Shown: one piece after another, positions 47,861 through 59,904 of the stretch
Position numbering within the stretch: position 1 is the stretch's first letter
Layout of the letters: each line of letters starts with the position of its first letter
From: Diadophis punctatus similis
Lineage: Eukaryota > Chordata > Lepidosauria > Squamata > Dipsadidae
Assembly: GCA_023053685.1 (NCBI GenBank)
Contig: JALIGW010000005.1
Coordinates: 32,607,480-32,671,479 of the forward strand
Length of the DNA stretch: 64,000 nucleotides
Direction: 5' to 3'
The notes under the pieces: generated by a model
Database searches by the model: none
What the model saw: the letters and a program-made list of their open reading frames with translations, nothing else
What the model was told of the DNA's origin: nothing
Program-made: the position numbers and the translations under genes

Positions 47861-50231
47861 TATAATATATCCTCCATTTAATAGCCCATTTGACAGAAAG
47901 GGTATTTGTGCTAAACACAAATGTCCATTAAATTTGAAATGTTCATAATTTGCATAATTATAATATATGTAAATTGTCCAAACAAATTTTAGATTTATCC
48001 ATTAAATCTGAGTGATTGTCTGCTAAATAATGGTGAAGTATGAACTCAATTTTTGTCCAATTAATTTAAAACCCATTAAATTGATGACTGCTAAATTAAG
48101 GTTCTACTGTTTGTAGAAAACAAAATGATATATGTTAATATTGTACTATAATAATTCCTTATAGTATAAACATCTTTTTCTTTCTGCTTCCATTATTGTC
48201 ATAATTTTATAAATTCCTTTCTTATTAATCCTTTTGTTATATTTCTTAATATAAAATTATAACCTCTGAAAGCTATTTTTGCAAAGACTGTTTCTTTGAT
48301 CATTTTATATTTCTTTTTTCTAGTTTCTTGTGTCCTTTTAAAACAGGAAACCAGAAACAAATACTGGCATTCATTTTATAAATTTTAATCTTCTGTCACA
48401 TTATTCATATTTCTTCACAGCAAATTTTATTTCTTTACTAATACAAATACCAAGCAATAATTTTAATGGTACTTAACCTTGAATCCTTGTTATTCCTTTA
48501 ACAAATATGAATAAATGGAAATGCCTAAACACTGATCATTGTATAACATATCTGCTATGCTGTTCCATTGATTTTAAGCATCTTACTGTTATTTGGAATA
48601 TAAAAATGTCCTTACATTTTATGAGTCTTCAGGTACATTGCATTGTTATCTCACTGTGAATTTCACTGAATTCTATGCATTTTATTAGGGAAATAAAAAT
48701 TGCTAATGGCATACATATATTGGTAGTTTAAGATGTCTTCTAACTGAACTAAAATTGAGATATTTTTTTGGAAAACAAACCAATGATACCTTTTCTAGTG
48801 TTCATATAATTCTTATTTCAGATGGCAAAAGTTAGTGGCTCAAAGCTGACTATTCAAACATTTGGTTCCTAAAATATTATTTTTCCTAGATTTATGAAAA
48901 AAGTGCATAATTAAAATATTTCAGGGCTTCAAATTCCAATGTCATTCTGTGTGCAATGTATAAATAGAAGGTGAATGGGATGTAGGTGTCCATTTATTTA
49001 CCCACAAAGAAGACCCATCATACATATCTTTCTATATACATAGGAAAGCTGCTATACAAATATAGCCTGTGGATGTCAATAAAGTCCAACTAACATTGCA
49101 AAGAGATAAAACCCCAACATATCTTACAGTTGTACTGAGCTATCCTATCTCTAACATGTAGGAAAGTTCCCCTTGAATGTCAGATGGACATAGAACTTGA
49201 AGCTGCTGCGAAATGCCTCAGTTTTCTTTGCCTATCCTTTTGAGCTTCAGTTAGAAAGATATTTTCAGTGGTTCCACATGAAGGACAACTATAAAGGTCC
49301 AAATGCTTAAGACAGTGAACATGCTCATATGTCAATATGATAGGGAAGTAGGAGGAGAATATGTTTCCTAAAAATCTTTCAAGTCTTGCAGCATGGCCTT
49401 CTGAAATCAGACTGTACAGTAGCAGAAGGAATTTCAGTTTAACTCCTAGGAACAACTTTGAACTTGGAACTAATATACCCTTGGGTTGCAAAGGAAATGA
49501 TCTCAAAGAAGGTCATAAGCACTGCTATCTGCTTAGAAGCAGGGAAAAAGCTAGAGGCAATAAGAAAAAACTTTAATAAATGGGACAGGCATGGATTTGA
49601 AAAGGATGATGTGAACATTTTGATACCATATATGGGTTGCTAGCGTTTAAAAAAAACCTTTCATCTATGTTAGTCTCAGAAACAGAACTCCTTGTACGTT
49701 GCTTGATGATATGCTTGATATGATTGGGTGGTATGTTTAACCATGTTATGTATATGTCATGTACCATGATAGGTATGATATGTTTAAATAAATATATAAA
49801 TATATAATCTATGTGTTTCTATGTAGAAACTTGTTAAAATAACCTAAGTAGAAACACAGTCTCAAACAAATTCATAAAAATGAATTTAAGGAATATTGTT
49901 AAGTTACTGAAATAAGAATAAGTGAATTTGATTTTGCAAAATGGGCTAGTGTAATATGTAAACAAGGTATCTCCTTGTTTAAGGGAGGTGAAACTAAAAA
50001 TCTATCAAAAACCAAAAGAAGTCAAGAATCCTCCATATATTGCAAATACATAGAGCAATTTAAGTTGTATAATTGTTTATGTTTGAATAGCATGTCATTC
50101 TAAAATTCCCTTTTCCCTCTTTTTGGCAGTTGGCTATCTTAAGAGTTATGAACCAGAACCTTCTGATTTATATCTTTTTGAAAACCCAGTTGCTTAAACA
50201 GGATATCAGACTCTACATCTACCTGCAAAAC

Positions 50232-50393
50232 ATGCGGTGGGTTGTTCCTGGTTTGGCCCGGTTCTGTGAACCGGTGGCGGCGGCGGCGGCAGGAGGCTCC
50301 GCCCACCCACCCAGGATGCTTCTGCGCATGCACAGAAGCGGCATGATTGTGCGTGCACTAACCAGTAGCAAAAGCATTTAGAACGCACTACTG
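50232..50393. mobile_element. GC-rich hAT-like MITE (GTGGGTT family), approximate ends
   Basis: gcggtgggttgttcctgg at the left and gaacgcactactg at the right. The interior has ggcggcggcggc, aggctccgcccaccc and cttctgcgcatgcacagaagc. No TSD can be seen, so the ends are approximate. Confidence 0.7.
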
Positions 50394-51676
50394 GGTGGAT
50401 CGACAGGATGTTTACCCCACATTTTCATTTATTTGGTTTCAGAATTTAGTCAGATTATCATTTTATTTTTACTGCCTTTACAAGGCAATGTATTCATTTG
50501 TTTTTGTTTTTATTTAAAATGGTTTTTATAGCTGCCCAATACAGATGCAAATCTACCATGCAGTTTAGCCATTTTTTGTGATAAAAATAGGACAGAGTTT
50601 TATATAAACAGAATGAACTTATTTTTCTCAATTTTTGACTTATATTCTATCAATTGCTGGTGAAAATATTTGGGCTCTGATTAAAATTTATGTTAACACT
50701 TATTGGAGTGTTTAAGTGGTGTGATTCGTTTGGTTTTGGTTTGGATTGGTTTGGTTTTATTAAGTGATTGGTTCATATTGGAAATGGTCCACTGATGCAA
50801 TACCTTCACTGGGAGATTCCTACTGCACATTATGAAATAAATTCATATTTCAGTCACAAATATATGGAAATAAACAATCATGTATACAGACTGATGGATC
50901 AGATATAGATCTTCAAATCCTGGCTCTACATCAAAATACATATCCAGCCATTTCAGCCAAGCTTAAATGAATACTAGAGAATAAAATGTTCATTCACAAT
51001 GTATCAGCAAAGTTAACACATAGTCAGGATTATTTATGATGCACTCTTCAACCAAGCTCCCAATTCAGGACCTTGCAAAGGAAAACTTAGATAAGAAAGG
51101 GGCTAAATAACAAAAGCCAGTGCAAGGTAACCAGTAAGCCAATATCATTTTAAACAAACTGTGATCATGACAGACAATTGTACAATGAAGTAAAATATAA
51201 AACAGTAGAGGGTGGAATAATTTATTTAGCCCCACTTGAGAGCAAGACTTCCAACAAATCTTTGCCTTCTCTGAAGCTAGGGTAAGCCATTCTTCCACTT
51301 TCCACCATACTCTCACACAGGTATGCAACAAGGCACTCAATTTTGGGGGTTGGAGAAAGAGATGAAGGTGAGAATAGAAAGAGAAATGTATTATTATTAT
51401 TGTTACTATCATTTTGGTAAAGTATAAAAAAATTGAAGTTCTAATAGGATATAAATTCTGCAAGAAATTTGTTCTCACCAAAACTTTACTGACACATCTC
51501 TATTGAATGGTGTGCCAATTATATCCAATTGAGTTGGTGACAGAACCGAAACATCCGCTATAATTACCGGATTGGTAGTCCTTGTCTTTCGTGTGTGGGC
51601 GTACTTCAGCAGATTACAGCAGTACTTGTCTACAATCTCTACTACTGAAAAGAATTCTACCTACATAGCCACCTAC

Positions 51677-51784
51677 ATAGTTATCCCGTGCGGACCAGCC
51701 GGGGTAAAGCTGCATGTGAAGTTGTCGTTCCTTTCTGGCTAATTCATAATATTTTGCTTGTTCTTCTCTAGATAGTGCATGCCA
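51677..51784 (-). CDS. TCF7L2: TCF7L2 exon: second half of the HMG box (108 nt)
   Basis: The acceptor is atttacag and the donor is gtaggt, giving 36 whole codons, [20 protein letters not shown] then [16 protein letters not shown]. It encodes helix 3 of the HMG box and the start of its C-terminal extension. It is phase 0 at both ends, which fits the flanking exons exactly (ILGRR before, GKKKKRKR after). All the aromatic and basic residues expected of a TCF/LEF HMG domain are present. The ORF continues past TAT into VGGY, but that is intron, because the family sequence is DNYG-KKKK and the gtaggt donor sits after TAT. Confidence 0.97.
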
Positions 51785-52853
51785 CTGTAAATGAAGAGAA
51801 AGCAGAGCCACAATCAAAAGAGTATTCAGTACTTTTTAGAAAGCTACATAACATACCAATAGATATGGATGATACATTGTTGTTGATAAAAAGTCTACTT
51901 TATTACTACTTCAGTCAAGATTCAATTAATAGCCATTTAGGAAAATTGAAACATGTAAGGATGTACTAAGCTATATTTTGAGTGAGACAAAATTATTTTG
52001 TAGCCTTTCATATCATACTTTCAATGATGTATGGTTTGCCTGCACAGCAAACTGTTTAATCTTCAACACGATAAAAACATAACTTTTTACCAGTCAGTCT
52101 GCCTCACCCCTAGAAGGAAGGCATGGCCAGTTCCTAAAACACTGCCAATAAGATTGATTGGTTTTGTCCTGAAGTCGCTGGCGTCATAGCTTGCTAAATG
52201 TCACAAAAATAGTAGTAGTAGAAGTAGTAGTACCTAGTATAGTAATAGTAATTCTACATTGTTATTAGTTCTGTTGCTAAATGATGGTTCTTAGACATCT
52301 ACTTATCAGATATTTAGGGTTCTTGCATTTAGAGACTCCAGCACTGATGTCTAAAACTTTGTGGATGGGATGTTCCTGTTCCAAGAGATTGCAAATATGG
52401 ATCAGAAATTGAATCCATCCACTAAAGTACTTTTAAAAACCAAGAGAAATAAAAAAGCACACCAAATATTTTTGACAATGGAGGCACCAGATTTGGTTGG
52501 CAAATGAAGATGAGAAGGCAGTAATTACATTCAAACCTAAAAATCAAGGGAAACAGGGAAACACATCTATTGACATTAGATAGCAATTAGCTATGCTGTA
52601 GAAGTGTAACTGCTTATAGATGTAATAATAATCTATATGTTACCTATGTATCTATAAAACATAAGGAAATACCAAAAGCCCATCATGTTAGAGCAACAAA
52701 GTCAGAAAAAGGCTACACTTTTTTTCCCCCCACGTTCCATGGGATAGGCATAATTTCCCCTGAAGTATGTTTATGTATTGTGTCTTTTCATTTTAGCCAT
52801 TTTGCTTGTTTCATCTAACAAGGTTTGTATATATATCATGACTAGTTACCTAC
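51785..52853 (-). other. TCF7L2 intron inside the HMG box
   Basis: A 1,069-bp intron, gtaggt to atttacag. No repeat family or exon recognised in it. Confidence 0.85.
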
Positions 52854-53013
52854 CCTTCGACCAAGAATCTGATTGATGGCAGCACTCTCTTTCAGCGTGC
52901 ATTCTGCTACAACTTTCGCTCTCATTTCCTTCATGTACAACATAAATGCATTAAGAGGTTTCTTTATGTGTGGTTTCTTTTTCTCCTCTTCTTTTTTGGA
53001 GTCTTGATGTTTT
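52854..53013 (-). CDS. TCF7L2: TCF7L2 exon: first half of the HMG box (160 nt)
   Basis: The acceptor is ctgactag and the donor is gtaggt. The exon begins with A, which completes Ser from the previous exon, and continues for 53 codons from [20 protein letters not shown] to INQILGRR. It holds a charged lysine-rich lead-in and then helix 1 and helix 2 of the HMG box ([19 protein letters not shown]), the sequence-specific DNA-bending domain that recognises CTTTGAT-like Wnt response elements. The HMG box is intact and shows no frameshift. The exon ends exactly at the Arg-Arg before the Trp that opens the next exon, the intron position I expect in the TCF/LEF family. The 1,470-bp intron upstream carries a long TATC array. 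Confidence 0.97.
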
Positions 53014-53260
53014 CTAGTCAGTTGACAACAATAAAAAAAACAGAACTTGCATGACATTATATATTCTATATTTAACCTCTTCTCAAATAAAACCATAGCA
53101 ACAACTAAAGGTTTTTTTTATAAAAAAAATTCTTACATTTGACAATCATTCAACAAAATATCAAAATGGGACATTTTATAAAATGTAGGAAATAGTTCTA
53201 TTTAATTTTTAGAAGTGCAATTTATATCCCATTGTGCAGGGTTAAAATCTGCTTAAAGTT

Positions 53261-53479
<219 letters not shown>

Positions 53480-54483
53480 TTATTTAATATACACATAATG
53501 AATCGGGCTCCTGCAAGATAGTATGGTACTATTATTTCACAAGACTATAGACAAGAATGGTACACTACATTGTTGCCTTTTCATTTATTTCAGCAGAACT
53601 GATGGTGTATATGCTGCAATAATGGCTCAGAGCAGAGAAAGATTTTTTAAGGTGGTACAAATAGTTTAAATAAAAGGCATTATAGGATAGTCTCAGGAAT
53701 CAGTAACTGAAAAGAAAATCCTCAGCCATACAGGATGGAAACAGAAAGTTTAGCATGCTATAGACAAGATTGTGCTTGGTGAAAATATACGAAATGTTCA
53801 TTTGATTATTCTAAAGTTGACCAATAAATATACTGATTTTATAGCAAATGTATATGAATCATGATAGGATCAAAAATTAGATTGGGATTAAACACATGAG
53901 AATAATATTGTAAACAATATTTAAGGCTGTATACTCCATAACTACATAAATGAGATTCCAACTACAGTTTATGATCTTGACTCAATTACTATATGCATGT
54001 TTGATATATCATTTCACACGTGAAAGCATAAATATGCTTTTCACAGATACTCTCCAAGCAAAGAAACTACATTGTCTAAATAAACTTGACATCCATTCAC
54101 TATGAACAAAACACTGATTGATGAGTCAACAGAGATCTTAATTAAAGCCTAAATGCTCATGTAAACAAATTTAAAAGAAATGGATAATAGGTCAGTGGTT
54201 GAGCGTAACCTTACAGGACAAAGGTTGATCCTTTGATCCCTGTCAGTTTCCAATAGGATATTAAAAGACTCATGCTGGTAACCCTGGAAAATCACTGTAA
54301 ATCACTCAGCTAATTGGTCCAATGATCAAACTCAGTCTAAACCAGCATCCTATGTTCTAAAATGTCAACCCCAATGGTATACAGAAATGCTTTCCAACAC
54401 TGCCTGCTACAAATTAGACCATCATTTGAAACTAAATTTAAATGTAAACAATGTAAATGTAAGCAATAATAACAACAACTTAC

Positions 54484-54609
54484 GAGCTATGGAGTGAGCC
54501 AACATCATTCTGGGAAGATTCTTGTTTGACTGTTGGGGTGACTATTGCTGGATGAGGAATCCCAGTTGTATGTAAACTATGATGTGGAGGGACCATGTGT
54601 GGAGGGAAC
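54484..54609 (-). CDS. TCF7L2: TCF7L2 exon upstream of the HMG box (126 nt, contains VKQE site)
   Basis: This is the most 5' TCF7L2 exon visible. On the minus strand the acceptor is ctctag and the donor is gtaagt. It reads G, 41 codons, then TC, beginning FPPHMVPPHHSLHTTGIPHP and ending QNDVGSLHS. The leading G must complete a codon from an upstream exon outside or not seen in the window, and the trailing TC joins to A of the next exon to give Ser. The protein is the nuclear Wnt effector TCF-4, which binds beta-catenin through an N-terminal domain not in this window. The segment lies in the proline-rich region between the beta-catenin-binding and HMG domains. TVKQES holds a psi-KxE consensus, which is the reported sumoylation site of mammalian TCF-4. 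Identity rests on near-identity to the vertebrate protein as I recall it. LEF1 and TCF7 differ here and in the C-terminus. Confidence 0.95.
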
Positions 54610-55498
54610 CTAGAGGAGATAAAGCTGTGTAAATCGTCAGAATAATGAATGAATGGGGACAGGTGTGTACATACATATCATAAAAGACACAATACAATGA
54701 TATCTATTAAAGCATATGAAACTTGGTACTATTATTCAAAATACATTTTTTTCAAAATGATGTATCTCTGGTCATTAAATTCATTTAGTAAAAATCACTG
54801 ATTTTTTATCTAACACATATAAGTAGCAATTTAATTCATGAAAACATAATAAAATTACAGCTCATTTACTTGAATATAAAGCACACATCTTAATTTGCAG
54901 CAAATTATGAAAAATAAAGCATTAGAAATTTAACGCTCCAGCCAGAATATCAAATCAAATGGATGATTAAAGGTGGCTGTTTTGTTATATATATTAACAC
55001 ACAATAAAATGTTAACAGTACAATAGTAAAGCAATATAAAAATAGATGTGCAATTTTTATATTATATTATGTATGCATATACTTATTTTAGATATATTTT
55101 ATTTTAGATGCTATATTAGTACTTATCACCATAGGGAAAATAAAATTTGTGGCATTTGTTTTATAAGGAAATTTAGTGGGTATTTCTTATATGCAACTAC
55201 ATTTGAATAAGCATTACAAAGATAAGCATATGTTCTGAAGTTCACAAAATAAGAATACGGTATATCTATATTCTTCAGGTATATTTTATTATAAGTTACA
55301 TTATTTATTATTGGCTATCTAATATTACATGAATAGTAAAACCAGACTTAAATAATGAATTAATGCAGGACAATTTTGAATAAGTGGAAATGGAAAAAGT
55401 CATACAGAACAATTACATTAAGCAGCAACTTGGTGAAATCCATAATATTGGAATATATGTTGCATACATCATTACCAAGATTATTGGAGATGATAGGT

Positions 55499-55555
55499 AT
55501 TATTTATTTATTTATTTATTTATTTGTTTGTTTGTTTGTTTGTTTGTTTGTTTGT

Positions 55556-55586
<31 letters not shown>

Positions 55587-55820
55587 TTTGTGAGACTTAT
55601 ATACCGCCTCATAGTTCAAGCACTCTCTAAGCGGTTTACACCATTAAGCAATGTATATTTACATTGCCCTCAACAATCTGAGTCCTCATTTTACCTACCT
55701 CGGACGGATGGAAGGCTGAGTCAACCTTGAGCCGGTGAGATTTGAACAGCTGAACTGCTGATCACAGTCAGCCAAAGTGGCCTGCAGTACTGCACTCTAA
55801 CTGCTGCGCCACCTCGGCTC
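55499..55820 (-). mobile_element. Sauria-type SINE with long AAAT/AAAC tail
   Basis: On the minus strand, head GAGCCGAGGTGGCGCAGCAG (55820 downwards), B box ttcaaatctcac, body ctcaaggttgactcagcc and aaaatgaggactcagattgt, ending in gcggtatataagtctcac. The tail on the plus strand is a (TTTA)n-(TTTG)n-(TTTA)n array at 55499-55590, so the microsatellite is the SINE tail. Confidence 0.88.
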
Positions 55821-55980
55821 ATTTTATTGTAGTTTAACAGCTCAAGAGACTGAAAATTACTATCTCATGTTTCTAGTATTTAAAATAAATAACTGCAAAC
55901 ATATAACTGATTAGTGTCAATCACTATGTTTACTTGAAAACCTAACAAAAGTCTATATCCAAAAGGATAGGGTGGTTGTT

Positions 55981-55982
<2 letters not shown>

Positions 55983-56014
<32 letters not shown>
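55983..56014. repeat. (CT)n microsatellite
   Basis: Fifteen or so ct units. Confidence 0.95.
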
Positions 56015-56016
<2 letters not shown>

Positions 56017-56035
56017 AGACAAGGAGAGAGGATAA

Positions 56036-56125
56036 CTATATTACGCCGCCCTGAGTCCCACGGGATTGGGCGGCCTATAAGAGCGTCTAAATAAAATTAA
56101 TAAATTAATAAATTAATAAATAAGC
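56036..56125 (+). mobile_element. L2-type LINE extreme 3' end
   Basis: cgccgccctgagtcccacgg ... ttgggcggcc followed by an ATTAATAA tail, like the ends near 10450 and 38945. Confidence 0.7.
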
Positions 56126-57126
56126 TAATTGGATATGTCAATTTATAAATACTTGGATCTCAGAAAAATAGTTCAATTAATCTAGTACCAATCAAAATAG
56201 AACAAAATATCTACCTTAGTTAAGCAACACCTTTTCACCTGACAAAGGAAGATTTGCTTTTCTTTTTCCCCAAAAGATCATTAAATTTCATGTCCTTAAA
56301 TTATAAAATAAAACTCCAACTGTCTAAAAAAAATCAGAATCAAAATACAAAACTACAACAACATGGATGGCACTTGAAAGTATAGGAGTAGAATTCTGCA
56401 CCTGTGGTTTGCCCCTATTGTGTTTGTGATGCTGGGGGATATAAAGGCTGTTTTTGTCCTGGATCATCCTGACTTGTGTAAAAAAGAGAAATATTTCCTA
56501 TACTCTTATGTCACAGAGTATATAGCATTACAGTGCTTTTACCTCCATGGCAGAGTTCCCTGAAGTGGCCTTAAGGAATCATGGGACTATACAAGGTTGA
56601 CACTATTATTATTATGCTTGGTTGCACAATCACTCAGTTGTTTAGATTGGGTATTTTTGTCCATTTATCAAATCCTTCCCAAGGATCCCGGATAGGTAGA
56701 TATTATTGTTTAATAATATTAAAGATATTCTCACAGGATGTAAACTATTCCAAGTAAAAATGCCTTTTACAATTGACTGGTGGTGATTTGTCAATGCTGA
56801 TGGTGTTCAAGTGATGCTCTGGGTATTTTGGAATTGCACCTATCTATATTGGTACTATCTTTGTTTATTTTTGCCACAGTTGTCCTACTTCCCTTTTCAG
56901 GTCTTCCTATTTTGGTTCTCCCCCCATCCCAGTTATTTTTCTCCTATTCTGCTGTCTCCGGGTATTCCAATGTCTGCTTTCTAGTCTTTTTTGTCTTTTT
57001 TATCCACAATTGTTGAGTTTGTGGCAGATTCTACAGTCCAAGGGCACTTAGCTTCTTCATTTTCTATTACAGTTCTTGCTTGCAGGTAAATATCATTTTG
57101 GATAGCAAGATGGGTGGCATATAAAG

Positions 57127-57221
57127 TTAGTTAGTTAGTTAGTTGGTTGGTTGGTTGGTTGGTTGGTTGGTTGGTTGGTTGGTTGGTTGGTAGGTAGGTA
57201 GGTAGGTAGGTAGGTAGGTAG

Positions 57222-57283
<62 letters not shown>
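57127..57283. repeat. Compound tetranucleotide array GTTA-GTTG-GTAG-GTAA
   Basis: Four successive blocks of related tetramers, each differing from the previous by one base. It lies inside the R4-like relic. Confidence 0.95.
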
Positions 57284-57285
<2 letters not shown>

Positions 57286-58591
57286 TAGGTATTTCCTGCA
57301 TATATTCTGTAGCATTGTTGCTACTTTGTCGTGTCATTGTTTGTAGCTGGTCTGTGTGATCTTGCAGCAACTAACTAGGTGGTTCTCTGTTTCTTCTGCT
57401 TCCTAGCAGAGGCGGCATTTGCTGTCTTCTCAATTCTGACCTTGTATATATTTTTATTCTTAAGGCTTGGTCTTGTGCAGCCAGGATTAACCTTCCATTT
57501 TCCTGCTCTTAGCCATTGCCCGCTCTCAGCCATCATTGTTATCTGCTTTCCCTGCTAATTATTTTTTAAATGTGTCAGCCATATAAATCTTTACCTTGCC
57601 ATGTATCTTTTGTACTATTCATTTGGTCTTTCTTATAGGTCAGTTGACCTTTTTAGCATTCAATAAGTCTTTATGGTTCAGTGCATTTTCCTCACTATCC
57701 TTCAGATATTCTTCCAATACCTTTTTTTAAGGACACCTATTTCCTTGGTAATTAGAATCTGTCAATATCATTTCATGGATGAAGGACATGTTGAATTATC
57801 ATTATTTTTCTGGTCTTCCTATTCAGGGTTTTTACTTCAGTTCAAGCTCAATCTACTAATCCAGATGTATATCTAATGACTGGTGTTGCCCAGCTGTTAA
57901 TTGCCTTGATGGTGTTCCACTAGTGAGGTTAGACTTATAGATCTTCTTCATTCTTCTGAGATATTCACTACTAATCTTCTTCTTGACTTCAGTATGCTTG
58001 ATGTTGTTAACTTGAAAGATGTCCAGGTATTTTTAGTGATCATCTTCATTCATACTCTTGATATTATTTCCATAGGGCATCTGGATTACTTCAGATTTCG
58101 GTATTTTTTCCCTGTCAATGGTAAGGGTGGTATATTTGTCCAGCCTAACCTCCACTGCAGTGTTAAGAAATTTCCTCCTTCATCACAACTAAGTATATTC
58201 AACACTAGCAACTTATCACTGTCTTTTAAAACACAGCCAAATACATCTTCATTCCATACCTCACTCCATTGTCTATAAACTCATCTCTAAATCCTCTACC
58301 TGACAAAACACTTAGATATTTTATAGCCATGGCCTGTCTTGTTCAGTATTGTACATAGATGAATCAGTGCATTAACAAACAGTAACAGTGATAGTGAGTC
58401 TGCTTAAAAGATTCATCTCTTGACATTAACCTCCTCCATCTATCAGCATTGATTAGAAACTGTGTCTTCCATTCTGCAATTAAATTTTACACAAAGCTTC
58501 CAAAGTTTCTATTGACTTGATATTTCTAGGTACCTGATTATCTAATCATATGTCAGAGAGTCAAATACCTTCTTGTAATCAATCCAAATTA

Positions 58592-58756
58592 AGGTAGTTC
58601 TCACCTTCTGACTATGATTGAGCCCACAATTATAGTCATAACTCATGACAGTCAACAAGCACGTAATCACGTTCCCATGCCCAATTTTACAATCTTTTTG
58701 TTATGTGAATATTGTGACTGTTAAGCTTCCCATTGTAAGTTAAGCACTATCTATAC
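58592..58756 (+). mobile_element. Mariner-like MITE fragment (TACAGGTAGTCC family), copy 4
   Basis: ggtagttctcaccttctgac at the left and gtaagttaagcactatct at the right resemble the two ends of the family, and the interior is deleted to about 165 bp. Confidence 0.6.
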
Positions 58757-59439
58757 ATTTAAGTTGGTCTTCCTTCTCTTGCAATTTTTCAAAATGATCT
58801 TGTCTGTTGGAAACTGATCTTTTGAGCAACTTCCTTTCTGCTTAGGTGGAAAGAGCTTGTTTTCAACTGGATAATGTTGGACTGCATCAATCTACCACAC
58901 TAATTAGCCATTTGAAATTCATTGGCAAAGCCTGTAGTTACCTGGTGCTGCCACTTTTGCTGGATCTTTCATTATCAAGTAGATTTTACCAGATGTTAAC
59001 TAATCTTCAATTTTACTTCCTTTTGGTATGTCATTAAATGGCTAGGCAATGAATGGGTTACAGTCAAAAAAATATGCATTTCATCTTTACTGAGTGCTGA
59101 ACAATTTTTGGTTTTCCTTGCCTTTTTCTCCAGCACCTCTATTGTTATTACAAGTTTTTCACTTCAACTTTGATCTGCAAGTCCTGGTATTTTATAATTT
59201 TTTTCCATTTTTTCCACTTAGAAAATCTGCAAATTTTCATGTGTCAATTGCAAAAGGCAATATTGCTTGGAATTGTAGATATATTATGCTAATACAGCAT
59301 CCTAGTTTCTTGGGAAGCTTTATGTGCATGAAAACCAAACCAACTAAATAACTGGAAGTTATGATTTCACACTGTTGTGAACAGATAACATTTGGAACAC
59401 ACTTGAATACCAAAATCACTGTAAGTTAATTACAAATTT

Positions 59440-59760
59440 TAATAGCTCATATTTCTGTAAAAATATCTTTAATACCATCAAACAACTACATCTGCCTATC
59501 CCAGGTCCTTGGGAAGGACTTTAGGTGGATAAAATGCCAAATCCAATCTAAACATCTAGTTGACTATGTCACCAATCATAATAATAAATTTTTGGAATAG
59601 CTTACATCCTGCAACATTACTTTTAATAGCAACAAACAACATCATCTCCCTCTTCAGGTGCTGAGGAAGGACTCAATAGATGGATCAAAATGCAAAATCC
59701 AGTCTGAACATCTGACTGACCATTCGACAAACATAGTAATAAATTTGGCCTTGTCAACAT
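59440..59760 (+). repeat. Two tandem copies of an R4-like 3' tail
   Basis: Two adjacent units of about 155 bp (about 59440-59596 and 59597-59760). Each has an aataccatcaaacaac-like start, tgcctatcccaggtcc or its variant, ggaaggact, gataaaatgccaaatcc and an aataataaattt end. The same phrase order occurs once at 61160-61310 and, on the minus strand, at 56590-56750. Confidence 0.6.
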
Positions 59761-59904
59761 TACGATAAATATCTTTCTTGACATTAATTATCATTTTTAT
59801 TACTTGTCATTGCTATGATATCATTTTTATTAATATTAAAGAAAACAATTCTTGGCTACCAAGCAACCAAATCCTATAATAAAATCTGACATTTGCTTTA
59901 TCAG

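Larger units (their letters stand above)
44122..51676 (-). other. TCF7L2 intron between the HMG box and basic-tail exons (7.6 kb)
   Basis: Bounded by gtaggt and attcag. It holds a hairpin at 44630-44701, a Sauria-type SINE at about 45155-45388, a mariner-like MITE at 47473-47860 and a GC-rich hAT-like MITE at about 50232-50393. The ORFs at 49180-49506 and 51065-51481 (minus) lack recognisable domains and are treated as chance. Confidence 0.85.
56590..59070 (-). mobile_element. R4-like LINE relic (RT to endonuclease and 3' tail)
   Basis: Reading the minus strand from 59.07 kb down, the pieces follow a site-specific-type LINE. RT blocks come first (MKDPAKVAAPGNYRLC, then CSKDQFPTDKIILKNCKRRKT). 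Next come the thumb region, and then a cysteine cluster with EETENHLVSC, TSYKQ and HDKVATMLQ near 57.3-57.5 kb. Last come an endonuclease-like block and the tail phrase YPEHHLNTISID near 56.8 kb. Many stops and frameshifts make it long dead. It is interrupted by a tetranucleotide array (57127-57283) and a mariner-like fragment (58592-58756). Family by motif order only. A restriction-like endonuclease C-terminus is typical of R4. Confidence 0.65.

Noticed and set aside
49180..49506. 108-codon minus ORF containing CPSCG
   Set aside because: A lone CxxC motif, no partner cysteines and no family match. Intronic.
51065..51481. 138-codon minus ORF with hydrophobic stretches
   Set aside because: Lies within a TCF7L2 intron in AT-rich sequence, no recognisable domain, composition as expected of chance.
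52842..53096. LEF1 or TCF7 as the identity of the HMG-box gene
   Set aside because: The two 73-nt C-clamp exons, the EHSECFLNPC cassette and the QPLSLVTKSLE terminus are TCF7L2 features.
55376..55630. 84-codon ORF with Phe-Val-Cys-Leu repeats
   Set aside because: Translation of the TTTA/TTTG tail of an antisense SINE.
57131..57370. 79-codon minus ORF of Tyr-Leu-Leu-Thr and Asn-Gln-Pro-Thr repeats
   Set aside because: Translation of the tetranucleotide array plus R4-like relic.
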